In this document: in pieces, positions 1 to 6,794 of the stretch
Layout of the letters: the number at the start of each line of letters is the position of its first letter
How positions within the stretch are numbered: position 1 is the stretch's first letter
Assembly (NCBI GenBank): GCA_039679375.1
Contig: JBDKVA010000143.1
Location: forward strand, 1 to 39,573
From: JBDKVA01 sp039679375
GTDB taxonomy: Bacteria > Bacillota > Clostridia > Acetivibrionales > DTU013
Direction of reading: 5' to 3'
Length of the DNA: 39,573 nucleotides
Made by a program: the position numbers and the translations under genes
The notes under the pieces: model-generated
Seen by the model: only the letters and a program-made list of their open reading frames with translations
Databases searched by the model: none
Told to the model about the DNA's origin: nothing

Positions 1-44
1 ATCATTTAATCACTACCTTGCTTTCTTAGTTGGTAATTCACTTC

Positions 45-73
45 ATTATATCACGTAAAATTTACCATTCCAA
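45..73 (-). promoter_or_regulatory. Leftward sigma-A-like promoter
   Basis: On the minus strand, TTGGAA (73-68) and TATAAT (50-45) are separated by exactly 17 bases. Transcription would start near base 38 and leave the window to the left, so it probably serves a gene outside the window. This is a match to consensus only; no start site is known. Confidence 0.5.
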
Positions 74-127
74 TATAACCTGCCAGCATTTTCGACACAT
101 CATGCATCTATACATTTCATCTTTTTC

Positions 128-175
128 TCATTTTATATTGAGAGTATCTGTGATGAGAATAAGCCCTTTATTCAT
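128..175 (-). CDS. Possible 15-residue short ORF
   Basis: A minus-strand ATG at 175 follows AAGGAG by six bases and opens a 15-codon frame (MNKGLILITDTLNIK) ending at 128. It lies downstream of the leftward hairpin element. It could be a leader peptide, the decayed start of a lost gene, or chance. Only the good ribosome binding site speaks for it. Confidence 0.15.
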   Translation of the reverse strand: MNKGLILITDTLNIK

Positions 176-208
176 ACTCCGCTCCTTAAAATTATTAGTT
201 TTTCAATG

Positions 209-363
209 ATGCAAAGTCTACATTATAAACTGTCCAAATTGTAGTAAGAATGAAAGCCGGCGATTATTTATCAGGCTCCGTGCAATCAACCGCCAACTGT
301 TTATATTGCAGACTTTGCATGGAGCCTTTTACTTAAGAAATTATTTAGAAGAGAGAATTTCAT
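209..363 (-). ncRNA. Leftward structured leader-like element, copy 1
   Basis: Read on the minus strand, AAGGAG precedes an ATG at 363 that opens a 20-codon frame ending at 301 (MKFSLLNNFLSKRLHAKSAI). Inside and after this frame are two competing stems. The arm 327-315 pairs with 285-273 (12 of 13 positions alike after inversion). The overlapping arm 320-310 pairs perfectly over 11 bases with 219-209. The two pairings exclude each other, as in an attenuator or riboswitch, and ribosomes on the short frame would cover the shared arm. A similar element lies at 654-704 on the plus strand. I do not recognise a known RNA class. The rest of bases 1-619 shows no convincing gene. Confidence 0.35.
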
Positions 364-555
364 GTTCATCTCCTTGCATTTCGTGCTTTACCATTTTATA
401 CTATAAATTGATTTTGATAAAGTATCGACTTTCCTGTTGTGGTGATGGTCTATAGTGAAATAGTTAATCCGGCTGGTATCTGGCAACTTGGTGAAATCTC
501 TCCAACTCAGCAATAAGCGGCGTTGATCGAAAACAATTATGTATCGATTTTGGGC

Positions 556-584
556 TTGCTTTCGCAAATCATGTATGGTAACAT
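556..584 (+). promoter_or_regulatory. Possible rightward promoter
   Basis: TTGCTT (556-561) and TAACAT (579-584) are 17 bases apart on the plus strand. They would start a transcript near 591 that runs through the hairpin element towards the CD3324-family gene. The match is moderate. Confidence 0.3.
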
Positions 585-619
585 TTGTATGTTATTGTGA
601 CAAAATGAGAGGAGAACTT

Positions 620-721
620 ATGAACTCTTTGCAGGCGTATAATCGAATACTCTGCTCCGCGCAAAGACCACAGAAACTTAAGTCGGCGATGCTTTGCCCG
701 GAGCCTGGTTTCACAAAGTAG
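620..721 (+). CDS. Possible 33-residue short ORF with good RBS
   Basis: ATG at 620 follows AGAGGAG with normal spacing and opens a 33-residue frame ending at 721. The peptide has no recognisable domain. The frame overlaps the hairpin element at 654-704. The related element on the other strand also sits in a short frame with a ribosome binding site, but the two peptides are in different frames relative to the shared motif, so any conservation seems to be at the RNA level. It could be a leader peptide or chance. Confidence 0.2.
   Translation: MNSLQAYNRILCSAQRPQKLKSAMLCPEPGFTK
654..704 (+). ncRNA. Structured RNA element, copy 2 (rightward)
   Basis: The arm 654-666 (GCTCCGCGCAAAG) pairs with 692-704 (CTTTGCCCGGAGC) at 12 of 13 positions around a 25-base loop. 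The leftward copy at 273-327 has the same layout: GCTCC, a variable pair, GCAAAG, then AAAC, then AGT-GGCG, then TTGC, then GGAGCCTG. Differences inside the stem partly compensate each other. With the stem-loops at 725-804 and the terminator at 842-880 it forms a leader-like block before the CD3324-family gene. The RNA class is not recognised. Confidence 0.35.
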
Positions 722-724
722 CTG

Positions 725-804
725 ATGCTGGAACTTATTCGTTGTTACGGAGAATATTTGCATGTGATTACATGTAAGTTTTTTTATGTAACCTTTTTCA
801 GCAT
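725..804 (+). ncRNA. Three nested stems upstream of a terminator
   Basis: Three nested helices can be drawn: 725-733 with 796-804 (nine pairs, one G-U), 744-748 with 788-792 (five pairs), and 758-765 with 770-777 (eight pairs, one G-U, loop GATT). The innermost hairpin is followed by seven T residues (779-785), so it could itself act as a weak terminator. No protein frame of note covers the block. It may be part of a regulatory leader or a small RNA ending at the terminator that follows. Confidence 0.35.
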
Positions 805-841
805 TGCTATAAAAGAGAACAGGACAATGATTTATAAAATC

Positions 842-880
842 AAACTGCGGCGGGCTTTGCCCGTATTGCAGTTTTTTATT
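842..880 (+). terminator. Rho-independent terminator
   Basis: AAACTGC (842-848) and CGGGC (851-855) pair with GCCCG (859-863) and GCAGTTT (868-874) around a three-base loop, followed by a T-rich tail. It lies 55 bases before the CD3324-family start. Since no ordinary gene precedes it, it either ends a small RNA or works as a conditional terminator in the leader of the downstream genes. Confidence 0.75.
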
Positions 881-934
881 TAATATAATCATTGTGGTCT
901 TTGCTTCAACCTAAAAATTGGAAGGAGCAGAGAT

Positions 935-1234
935 ATGAAATATGTGAATGCACAAAAAGTGCTGCCGGAAGAAGTAATAGAAATCATACAAGAATATATC
1001 GATGGTGAATTTCTCTATATACCAAGAAAGAATGGCAACGAAAAGTCCTGGGGTGAAAAAAGCGGTGCAAGGGAAACCCTGAGTGAAAGAAATAAAATCA
1101 TATTTGGTGACCATAAGGCCGGTGCATCCGTTCCTGAGCTTTCGCAGAAATACTTTTTATCTGAACAAAGTATAAGAAGGATAGTCAACCTGGAGAAAAA
1201 GCTTTTATCAAAAACGGTACAGAACGATTTATGA
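935..1234 (+). CDS. CD3324-family protein with C-terminal helix-turn-helix
   Basis: This 99-residue protein begins MKYVNAQKVLPEEVIEIIQ, followed by EYIDGEFLYIPRK, the pattern of the small clostridial CD3324 family. The C-terminal half (about residues 48-90: SERNKIIFGDHKAGASVPEL, then SQKYFLSEQSIRRIV) reads as a helix-turn-helix and recalls Mor-type activators, so DNA binding is likely. The role of the family is not known to me. GGAGGAG-like sequence (GAAGGAG) precedes the ATG. The stop overlaps the ATG of an upstream-extended version of the next frame (ATGA), so the two are probably co-transcribed. A structured leader with a terminator lies just upstream. Confidence 0.75.
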   Translation: MKYVNAQKVLPEEVIEIIQEYIDGEFLYIPRKNGNEKSWGEKSGARETLSERNKIIFGDHKAGASVPELSQKYFLSEQSIRRIVNLEKKLLSKTVQNDL

Positions 1235-1350
1235 AATTGAAACAGGACGATTGCTGTGCTATGGTTGTAATACAGCTATTTTGCAATGCCTGCGGCACAA
1301 AAATCAAAGGTCGGTTCTATATTCTGAACAAAAAGAGAGGTATAAAAATA

Positions 1351-1533
1351 ATGGCTTCAAAAACTCATAGAGGGAAAACATTATGGAAGCTGCCTTCCCA
1401 TGGCAGAGGCACCTGCCCTGTTTGCAAGGCAACGAGAATTAAGGTGCTGTACGAACTCATAACAGGTGATGGCAATAAAATAAAAGTATGCAAGAGATGC
1501 CAGCATAAAAAGGCGGCTTCTTTAGACGAGTGA
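1351..1533 (+). CDS. Small zinc-ribbon protein
   Basis: Sixty basic residues with two CxxC pairs: CPVC at about 29-32 and CKRC at about 50-53. This is the layout of a treble-clef or zinc-ribbon domain that could bind nucleic acid or a protein. I chose the ATG at 1351 because AGAGAGG lies ten bases upstream. The frame stays open to an ATG at 1231 that overlaps the CD3324-family stop; that longer form (100 residues) would add a further CxxC (CNAC) but has no ribosome binding site other than coupling. Function unknown; association with the preceding helix-turn-helix gene is inferred from spacing. Confidence 0.6.
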   Translation: MASKTHRGKTLWKLPSHGRGTCPVCKATRIKVLYELITGDGNKIKVCKRCQHKKAASLDE

Positions 1534-1618
1534 AAAATGTAGAAAATAACTAGAAACAAGACTATCAGAACGATTGTGTAAACAATATGAAATATCGAAT
1601 TTGTAAATCGGGAACTCT

Positions 1619-1645
1619 GGGAGATGCTGATTTGTCAGCACTCCC
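1619..1645. terminator. Hairpin between convergent genes
   Basis: GGGAG (1619-1623) pairs with CTCCC (1641-1645) and TGCTGA (1625-1630) with TCAGCA (1635-1640), with one bulged A and a TTTG loop. The 11-pair stem lies between the rightward zinc-ribbon gene and the leftward XRE gene. A T-run follows only about 20 bases later on the plus strand, so it is not a canonical terminator, but its position fits one. Confidence 0.45.
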
Positions 1646-1684
1646 AAGCCCTTACACATTGGTTTTTTCCTAATAGGCACGTGT

Positions 1685-3442
1685 CTATTTACCTTCCAGA
1701 AACTCTTTTGCCAGTTTTTCAGCCTGCTTTTCCAGATCCACAGCATTTACAAACATATCTGCCTGAGCTTCACGTATTTCTTTAGTCCAAAGCTTTCTTG
1801 CTTCTGATGCCTGGGAAGGGCAAAGGTCACGCAGGTTTTTATAAATTCCGTCTGCCATTTCATATATCCGCCTGTATTGATCGGAAACCTCAAGAACGAT
1901 ATCCTTATCCCTTCCAGTAAACAGGTCGGCACTATCCGCAAGATACTTATAAGCGCAGCGCCGAGCGTCAACTAAAGCCATCATGCAAAAATGGTTTACT
2001 GAAGAATACCGCCAGTAGGTATTGTCATCAGCATTCGCAAAAAGATCCTCATTCCTCAAATCCGCTCCCCATATCTCATAAGCTTTATATCCTATGAAAT
2101 AGCCGCAGCGGCGTTTTTCCGACACATTATTACAGTCGATCATGATTCGAAGAGAGTTCATCAGGTTTTCTTTATCCGACGGCGGTGTAGTTTTGCATCC
2201 AAAGTGCGTTATTATAAACGGCCAGTTGTCTGCTTTAAGGTATTGGTCAACTCCGCCAAGCTCTTTATCGATAACCTCCCTGTCATAGTAAGTCCTGCAA
2301 AGGAAAGTTTTACCTACATCCTGATACCCTGTAATAATTCCCCATTCAGGTGCAACACGCAAATTAATTGCAAGGACGGGCTTGTTAAAATTAAGGCTAT
2401 TAATGATATTGTTCCGTTCATCCTCACGATATTTTTTATCAACTCTTTCTGCGAATATGGGTTTATACCCAAAAGCCTTATAAGCGGGCGTCGCATAGTC
2501 ATAAGCCACCAGACCGTCAACAGAGCTGTAATCCCACCTGGGATGGCTGAAAGCCAGTCTATAGCAGGCACCTGAGACACCCATAACTTTTTCATAGGTT
2601 GTATCCTGTCCTATAGCCCTAAGGGCAACCGTCAGCGCCCCTGCCCAGGAACAGTCCATACCGGTTCCCCACTGCAGAGCTTCAACACCCTCTATTACTT
2701 TCCTTTCAGAAGTAAAAGGCTCCCTGTACAAATTTCTTCTATCAATAGTATAAACAAGGTTTTCTCCTTCCTCGCACACAGCGATGTGCAAGCCGCCGTC
2801 ATTCATATAAAGTACGGAAAGATATTCAGGCTTTGATGTTGCGGGATTGCTTGGAAAGGTTTCATGGTTTACGCTGTACTTGCCCCACTGAAAGAATTTA
2901 TAATGCTCAATTTTATTCATAACCCTGTATGAACATTCTTTATTGCCGTAGTAAGCATCAATAATGTTCAGTCCGTTTTGGAAAGCTGCCAATCCGTTGC
3001 TTTCGGAATTTAAGCTCAGGTTGTCACTCTGCTTTGTACATGAGTAGGATATATCTTCGTTATTTTTGTATTTGACGATAAGAAACCAAAGCCTTTCACT
3101 GTCGGCAACCTGCCTGATTGTCTGTTCCGTTACAAGGATGTCGATTTTATTATTATCAATGAGCTTGTTAAGTCTGTTTGTAACATTATAACCTGTAAAT
3201 CCATCTGTAAAGCTTGCATCCAAAATCTGCAATTCACTTGGCATGAGAATGGTATCAATAGAGCAGTCCAATTGTTTTGCAAGCAGCGGCAAAAGGGATG
3301 TTTCCGGCAGTGTATGCCCGTTTTCCCATTTGCTTACCGCCTGTGAGCTTACCGATAGACTCTCAGCCAATTTATCCTGCGTCAACCCTTTTTCTTTTCT
3401 AAGTAAAGCAATCTGATCCCCGACCTTTTTCATATCAAACAT
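1685..3442 (-). CDS. XRE regulator fused to a C39/BtrH-like domain
   Basis: A 585-residue protein. Residues 4-66 are a classic XRE helix-turn-helix (GLTQDKLAESLSVSSQAVSK), probably binding DNA. The remainder is not a usual XRE effector. From about residue 255 it resembles a papain-like C39 or BtrH N-terminal fold, with a putative nucleophile Cys264 in DCSWAGALTVALRAIG and the later motif WGIITGY (W367). In C39 peptidases a histidine normally precedes that Trp; here it is Glu366, so peptidase activity is doubtful, and thioester transfer, ligand sensing or an inactive fold are open. The C-terminal 130 residues are helical. The start at 3442 follows AGGTGG; an upstream in-frame start lacks a ribosome binding site. 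Monocistronic. The helix-turn-helix is certain, the second domain moderate. Confidence 0.7.
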   Translation of the reverse strand: MFDMKKVGDQIALLRKEKGLTQDKLAESLSVSSQAVSKWENGHTLPETSLLPLLAKQLDCSIDTILMPSELQILDASFTDGFTGYNVTNRLNKLIDNNKIDILVTEQTIRQVADSERLWFLIVKYKNNEDISYSCTKQSDNLSLNSESNGLAAFQNGLNIIDAYYGNKECSYRVMNKIEHYKFFQWGKYSVNHETFPSNPATSKPEYLSVLYMNDGGLHIAVCEEGENLVYTIDRRNLYREPFTSERKVIEGVEALQWGTGMDCSWAGALTVALRAIGQDTTYEKVMGVSGACYRLAFSHPRWDYSSVDGLVAYDYATPAYKAFGYKPIFAERVDKKYREDERNNIINSLNFNKPVLAINLRVAPEWGIITGYQDVGKTFLCRTYYDREVIDKELGGVDQYLKADNWPFIITHFGCKTTPPSDKENLMNSLRIMIDCNNVSEKRRCGYFIGYKAYEIWGADLRNEDLFANADDNTYWRYSSVNHFCMMALVDARRCAYKYLADSADLFTGRDKDIVLEVSDQYRRIYEMADGIYKNLRDLCPSQASEARKLWTKEIREAQADMFVNAVDLEKQAEKLAKEFLEGK

Positions 3443-3605
3443 ATATCCACCTGCTTTGTAAGTATTAATCAGCACTGATAGTTTTATTATACTGATTTTT
3501 ACTAATAAAGCCATAATCCTTTAGTTGACGCAAATTTGAAAATGTAAACCAGTAGTTAAGTTTGTTATGATAAGCCTTCCATATTCCTAAAATCATTCAG
3601 TTCAA

Positions 3606-4637
3606 TCAATTCCGCAATGTCCTGCCTGCAGAACGCAAAACCTCGCAGGCTTCGACAACACGTTTGCTCATGCCCTTTTCAGCAAGCTTCAAATATGCTC
3701 TGGGATCATAAAGCTTTTTATTTCCTACTTCATTATCCACTTTGAGTACTCCGTCGTAATTTTTTAGCAGATGATCGGCTATAGGTCTTGTGAAAGCATA
3801 TTGTGTATCCGTATCAATATTCATCTTGACCACGCCGTACTCAAGTGTTTCTGAAATCTCTTTCTCTGCTGAACCGGAGCCGCCATGAAATACCAGGTAC
3901 ATTCCGGCATTTTCGCCATATTTCTTTTTAATGGCATCCTGTCCGCGCTTTAGAATTTCAGGCCTGAGTTTCACATTTCCGGGTTTGTATACGCCATGGA
4001 CATTTCCGAAGGTAGCTGCAACCATATATTTTGAGCCGGGCACCCCCTGCAGCACCTCATAAGCTTTTACTATGTCTTCGGGAGTTGTATACAGTCTGGA
4101 AGAGGTGACGCCGTCCGCCCGGAAGCCATCCTCTTCACCTCCCACAACACCTGTTTCAACCTCCAGAATGATTTCATTTCTTGTACATATCTCCATAAGA
4201 TCCCGTGATATCCGCATGTTTTCATCAATTGGCAGGCTTGAGCCGTCAAACATATGGCTTTGAAAGAGATTGCACTTTCCTTCCGTCCTCCGTTTCTCAG
4301 TTTCCTTTAACAAAGGATACAAAAAGGATTCCAGTTTCTCCGGTCTGCAGTGATCGGTGTGCAGCGCTATAAAAATATTATACCTTTCCGCAAGCAGATG
4401 GATATGATTAGCCAGAGTTATTGCTCCCAAAGCGCTATCTTTGATCATCTGCCCGGATGCGTGCTCCCCTCCGCCTATCGACACTTGTATGATTCCATCG
4501 GATTCGGCTTCTGCAAAGCCAGCCAGTGCAGCGTTTGCAGTCTCCATTGATACTATATTTACAGCCGGGTATGCATATTTACCCCTGTAGGCTGACTCCA
4601 GCATTGCACAATATTGCTCGTAAGTTGCTATTGGCAT
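3606..4637 (-). CDS. fba: Class II fructose-bisphosphate aldolase
   Basis: Converts fructose 1,6-bisphosphate to dihydroxyacetone phosphate and glyceraldehyde 3-phosphate in the cytosol. The 343 residues carry the zinc-enzyme motifs of the E. coli FbaA-type (class IIa) branch: LHTDHC with the zinc His and catalytic Asp, EVETGVVGGEEDG, the second zinc His in GNVHGVYKPGNV, and VFHGGSGS followed by NIDTDTQYAF. A related ketose-bisphosphate substrate (tagatose, sedoheptulose) cannot be excluded. I chose the ATG at 4637, which has GGGGGAAG upstream; 15 more residues upstream are open but lack a site. It lies 61 bases behind gap in the same direction, so the two probably form one operon supplying consecutive glycolytic or gluconeogenic steps. 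Confidence 0.9.
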   Translation of the reverse strand: MPIATYEQYCAMLESAYRGKYAYPAVNIVSMETANAALAGFAEAESDGIIQVSIGGGEHASGQMIKDSALGAITLANHIHLLAERYNIFIALHTDHCRPEKLESFLYPLLKETEKRRTEGKCNLFQSHMFDGSSLPIDENMRISRDLMEICTRNEIILEVETGVVGGEEDGFRADGVTSSRLYTTPEDIVKAYEVLQGVPGSKYMVAATFGNVHGVYKPGNVKLRPEILKRGQDAIKKKYGENAGMYLVFHGGSGSAEKEISETLEYGVVKMNIDTDTQYAFTRPIADHLLKNYDGVLKVDNEVGNKKLYDPRAYLKLAEKGMSKRVVEACEVLRSAGRTLRN

Positions 4638-4698
4638 AAATCTTCCCCCTTCAAAAAGTTTGTTCGCTTGAAACCCGCTCATTAAATTGGCAATCGCA

Positions 4699-5712
4699 TC
4701 ATTCTTTATTTGCTATATAAAAAGCCAGGTCGGCGCATCTGTTGGAATATCCCCATTCATTATCATACCATGCAACAACTTTTATCAGATTGCCATCAAT
4801 AACCATGGTAGATAACGCATCGATCGTGGATGATGCCGGATCGCCAACATAGTCGCTGGAAACCAGGGGCTCCTCCGAATAATTCAGAATGCCTTTCATT
4901 TTCCCATCTGCTGCAGCTTTTAAAATAGCGTTGACCTCATCTTTTATAACAGATTTCTCAGTCTCCGCCACCAGGTCAACGACTGAACCCGCAGGAACAG
5001 GAACCCGCAGAGAAAACCCATTTAGTTTGCCGGCCAGTTCGGGAATAACAACTCCGATTGATTTGGCAGCTCCGGTTTTTGTAGGTATGATCGATATCGC
5101 TGCTGCCCGTGCCCTTCTTATATCACCATGGGGCAGATCCAGAATCCTTTGATCATTTGTATACGCATGAACAGTAGTCATAAAGCCCTTTTTTATCCCA
5201 AAATTGTCGTTTAGCACTTTGGCAACGGGAGCCAGGCAATTTGTCGTGCAGGAGGCATTGGAAATAATGTGGTGCCTGGCCGGGTCGTATTTGTCCTCGT
5301 TTACCCCCATCACAACGGTAATATCTTCGCCGACAGCCGGTGCCGATACGATGACCTTCCTTGCTCCACCCTTTGTAATGTGGACCTCCGCCTTTTCCCT
5401 TTTGGTAAAAAGGCCGGTCGATTCAAGTACTATATCAACCCCAAGCTCCTTCCAGTTAATGCTCGCAGGATCTCTTTCAGCCAGTATCCTGATTTCCTTC
5501 CCGTTGACCACGAGCGAATTTTCCAAAGCCTCAACAGTCCCATTGAATTTTCCATACACCGAATCATGCTTCAGGAGATGAGCCAGCGTTTTCGCATCGG
5601 TCAAATCATTAATAGCGGCAACATCAAGCTCATTCGAGTATTTCTCCAGCATAACTTTGAATGCATTTCTTCCAATCCTTCCAAAACCGTTGATTCCAAT
5701 CTTTTTACTCAT
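4699..5712 (-). CDS. gap: Glyceraldehyde-3-phosphate dehydrogenase
   Basis: Type I phosphorylating GAPDH of 337 residues. It oxidises glyceraldehyde 3-phosphate to 1,3-bisphosphoglycerate with NAD(P). Visible are the Rossmann start IGINGFGRIGR, the catalytic Cys155 in NASCTTNCLAP, the TTVHAYTNDQ segment with the catalytic His, and the C-terminal WYDNEWGYSNR. The start follows a perfect AAGGAGGG; upstream in-frame codons run into the promoter and LysR start. Its partner here is fba rather than the more usual pgk-tpi, and a LysR gene lies divergently 103 bases away. Two palindromes lie between them, one touching the gap ribosome binding site, which suggests local control. Whether this is the main GAPDH of the cell cannot be told. 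Confidence 0.93.
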   Translation of the reverse strand: MSKKIGINGFGRIGRNAFKVMLEKYSNELDVAAINDLTDAKTLAHLLKHDSVYGKFNGTVEALENSLVVNGKEIRILAERDPASINWKELGVDIVLESTGLFTKREKAEVHITKGGARKVIVSAPAVGEDITVVMGVNEDKYDPARHHIISNASCTTNCLAPVAKVLNDNFGIKKGFMTTVHAYTNDQRILDLPHGDIRRARAAAISIIPTKTGAAKSIGVVIPELAGKLNGFSLRVPVPAGSVVDLVAETEKSVIKDEVNAILKAAADGKMKGILNYSEEPLVSSDYVGDPASSTIDALSTMVIDGNLIKVVAWYDNEWGYSNRCADLAFYIANKE

Positions 5713-5725
5713 TACCGATCCCTCC

Positions 5726-5741
5726 TTGTAATTTATTACAA
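5726..5741. promoter_or_regulatory. Palindrome adjoining the gap ribosome binding site
   Basis: TTGTAAT-TT-ATTACAA is a perfect palindrome with seven-base arms. It lies between a TATAAT-like gap -10 (5751-5746, minus strand) and touches the AAGGAGGG at 5726-5719. It could be an operator that blocks gap transcription or a small hairpin masking its ribosome binding site. Confidence 0.5.
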
Positions 5742-5748
5742 CTAGATT

Positions 5749-5789
5749 ATAATAGAATATGTGATATAAATAAAATGCATATTCATTAT
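5749..5789. promoter_or_regulatory. Inverted repeat in the gap/LysR divergent promoter
   Basis: ATAATAGAATATG (5749-5761) and CATATTCATTAT (5778-5789) form an AT-rich inverted repeat, twelve of thirteen bases matching with one gap, centred near 5769. LysR proteins commonly bind such interrupted dyads between their own gene and a divergent target. The placement makes it the first candidate binding site for the regulator at 5816. Confidence 0.5.
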
Positions 5790-5815
5790 ATCTATTATAA
5801 AGGTAGGTCATACCT

Positions 5816-6709
5816 ATGAATACGGAGCTATACAAATCGTTTTACTTTGTTGCACAGTACGGAAGCATATCAAAGGCCGCCGAACACATGTATATAACCC
5901 AGCCTGCGGTAAGCAGAGCAATAATGCAGCTGGAGGATGACCTGGGATGCAAACTGTTTTCAAGAACACCAAAAGGCGTCAAATTAACACCTGAGGGCGA
6001 AATCCTTTACTCCTATATCGAACAGGCTTTCAATTTCATATCGACCGCAGAAAGGAAAATAAGCGATGTTAAAAACATTTTAAGCGGTGAAATCAGGATA
6101 GGTGTGAGCGATACCTTATGCAAGCACTATCTGGTTCCTTACCTTAAGCTGTTCAATACTCTGCACCCGGCAATAAAAATCCGGGTGACGTGTCCGACCA
6201 CTCCAGGAATAATAAACCTTCTGAAAGCAGGGAAGATCGATTTCGGTATCATTAATATGCCCTATCACGATGATCAGTTAGTTGTGAAGAATATAATGTC
6301 CATACAAGACTGTTTTGTTGCAGGTGAAAAATATAGGCTGCTCTCCAATAGAATGCAGCCATTGAGCGAAATAGTGAAGCATCCTTTGCTCTTACTGGAG
6401 AAGAGCAGCAATTCAAGAATATATATCGACCAATATTTCAAGGATCATTCCGTATCGGCCGTGCCGGATTTTGAACTCGGCAACATTGATCTGCTTATTC
6501 ATTTTGCTAAATATGACTTTGGTATCGCATGCGTGATCAGAAATTTTATAGAAGAGGATCTGGAAAGTAGGAGGTTGTATGAAATCAAGCCTATTGAGAG
6601 GATTCCGCCAAGAAGCATAGGAGCAGTCTGGCTGAAGGACGTTCCTTTATCTATCGCAGCCAGGGAATTGATCGGGCAGCTGGACAGGGATGAGGAATAT
6701 GAGATATAG
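5816..6709 (+). CDS. LysR-family transcriptional regulator
   Basis: A full-length LysR protein of 297 residues. The winged helix-turn-helix is at residues 1-60 (SISKAAEHMYITQPAVSRAI), followed by the linker helix and a periplasmic-binding-protein-like effector domain (about 90-290) beginning GEIRIGVSDTL. AAGGTAGG lies nine bases before the ATG. It is transcribed away from gap-fba and by the usual LysR arrangement probably controls that pair, with a sugar phosphate or related metabolite as a plausible but unproven effector. In Bacillus the gapA operon is controlled by CggR, a different family, so this would be a distinct solution. Transcription converges on the HAD gene. Confidence 0.9.
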   Translation: MNTELYKSFYFVAQYGSISKAAEHMYITQPAVSRAIMQLEDDLGCKLFSRTPKGVKLTPEGEILYSYIEQAFNFISTAERKISDVKNILSGEIRIGVSDTLCKHYLVPYLKLFNTLHPAIKIRVTCPTTPGIINLLKAGKIDFGIINMPYHDDQLVVKNIMSIQDCFVAGEKYRLLSNRMQPLSEIVKHPLLLLEKSSNSRIYIDQYFKDHSVSAVPDFELGNIDLLIHFAKYDFGIACVIRNFIEEDLESRRLYEIKPIERIPPRSIGAVWLKDVPLSIAARELIGQLDRDEEYEI

Positions 6710-6794
6710 GAGATTGGCGGGAGTTATTCTTATTTTCTTTGAGTTTATCATTTTCAATATCGATTTGCCCTTGAATAGGATTTATGTATTCCAT

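Noticed and set aside
627..715. c-di-GMP-I (GEMM) riboswitch
   Set aside because: The part GCAAAG...TTAAGTCGGCGATG recalls the 3-prime half of that aptamer, but the upstream GGGCAAACC hairpin is missing and the strong stem 654-666/692-704 does not fit its fold.
539..721. 60-residue frame starting at 539
   Set aside because: No ribosome binding site before that ATG and no recognisable protein; only the inner start at 620 has a site, so only that is listed, with low confidence.
3433..3514. Upstream start of the XRE-fusion protein at 3514
   Set aside because: The added residues are hydrophobic and unlike an XRE N-terminus, and AGGTGG directly precedes the ATG at 3442.
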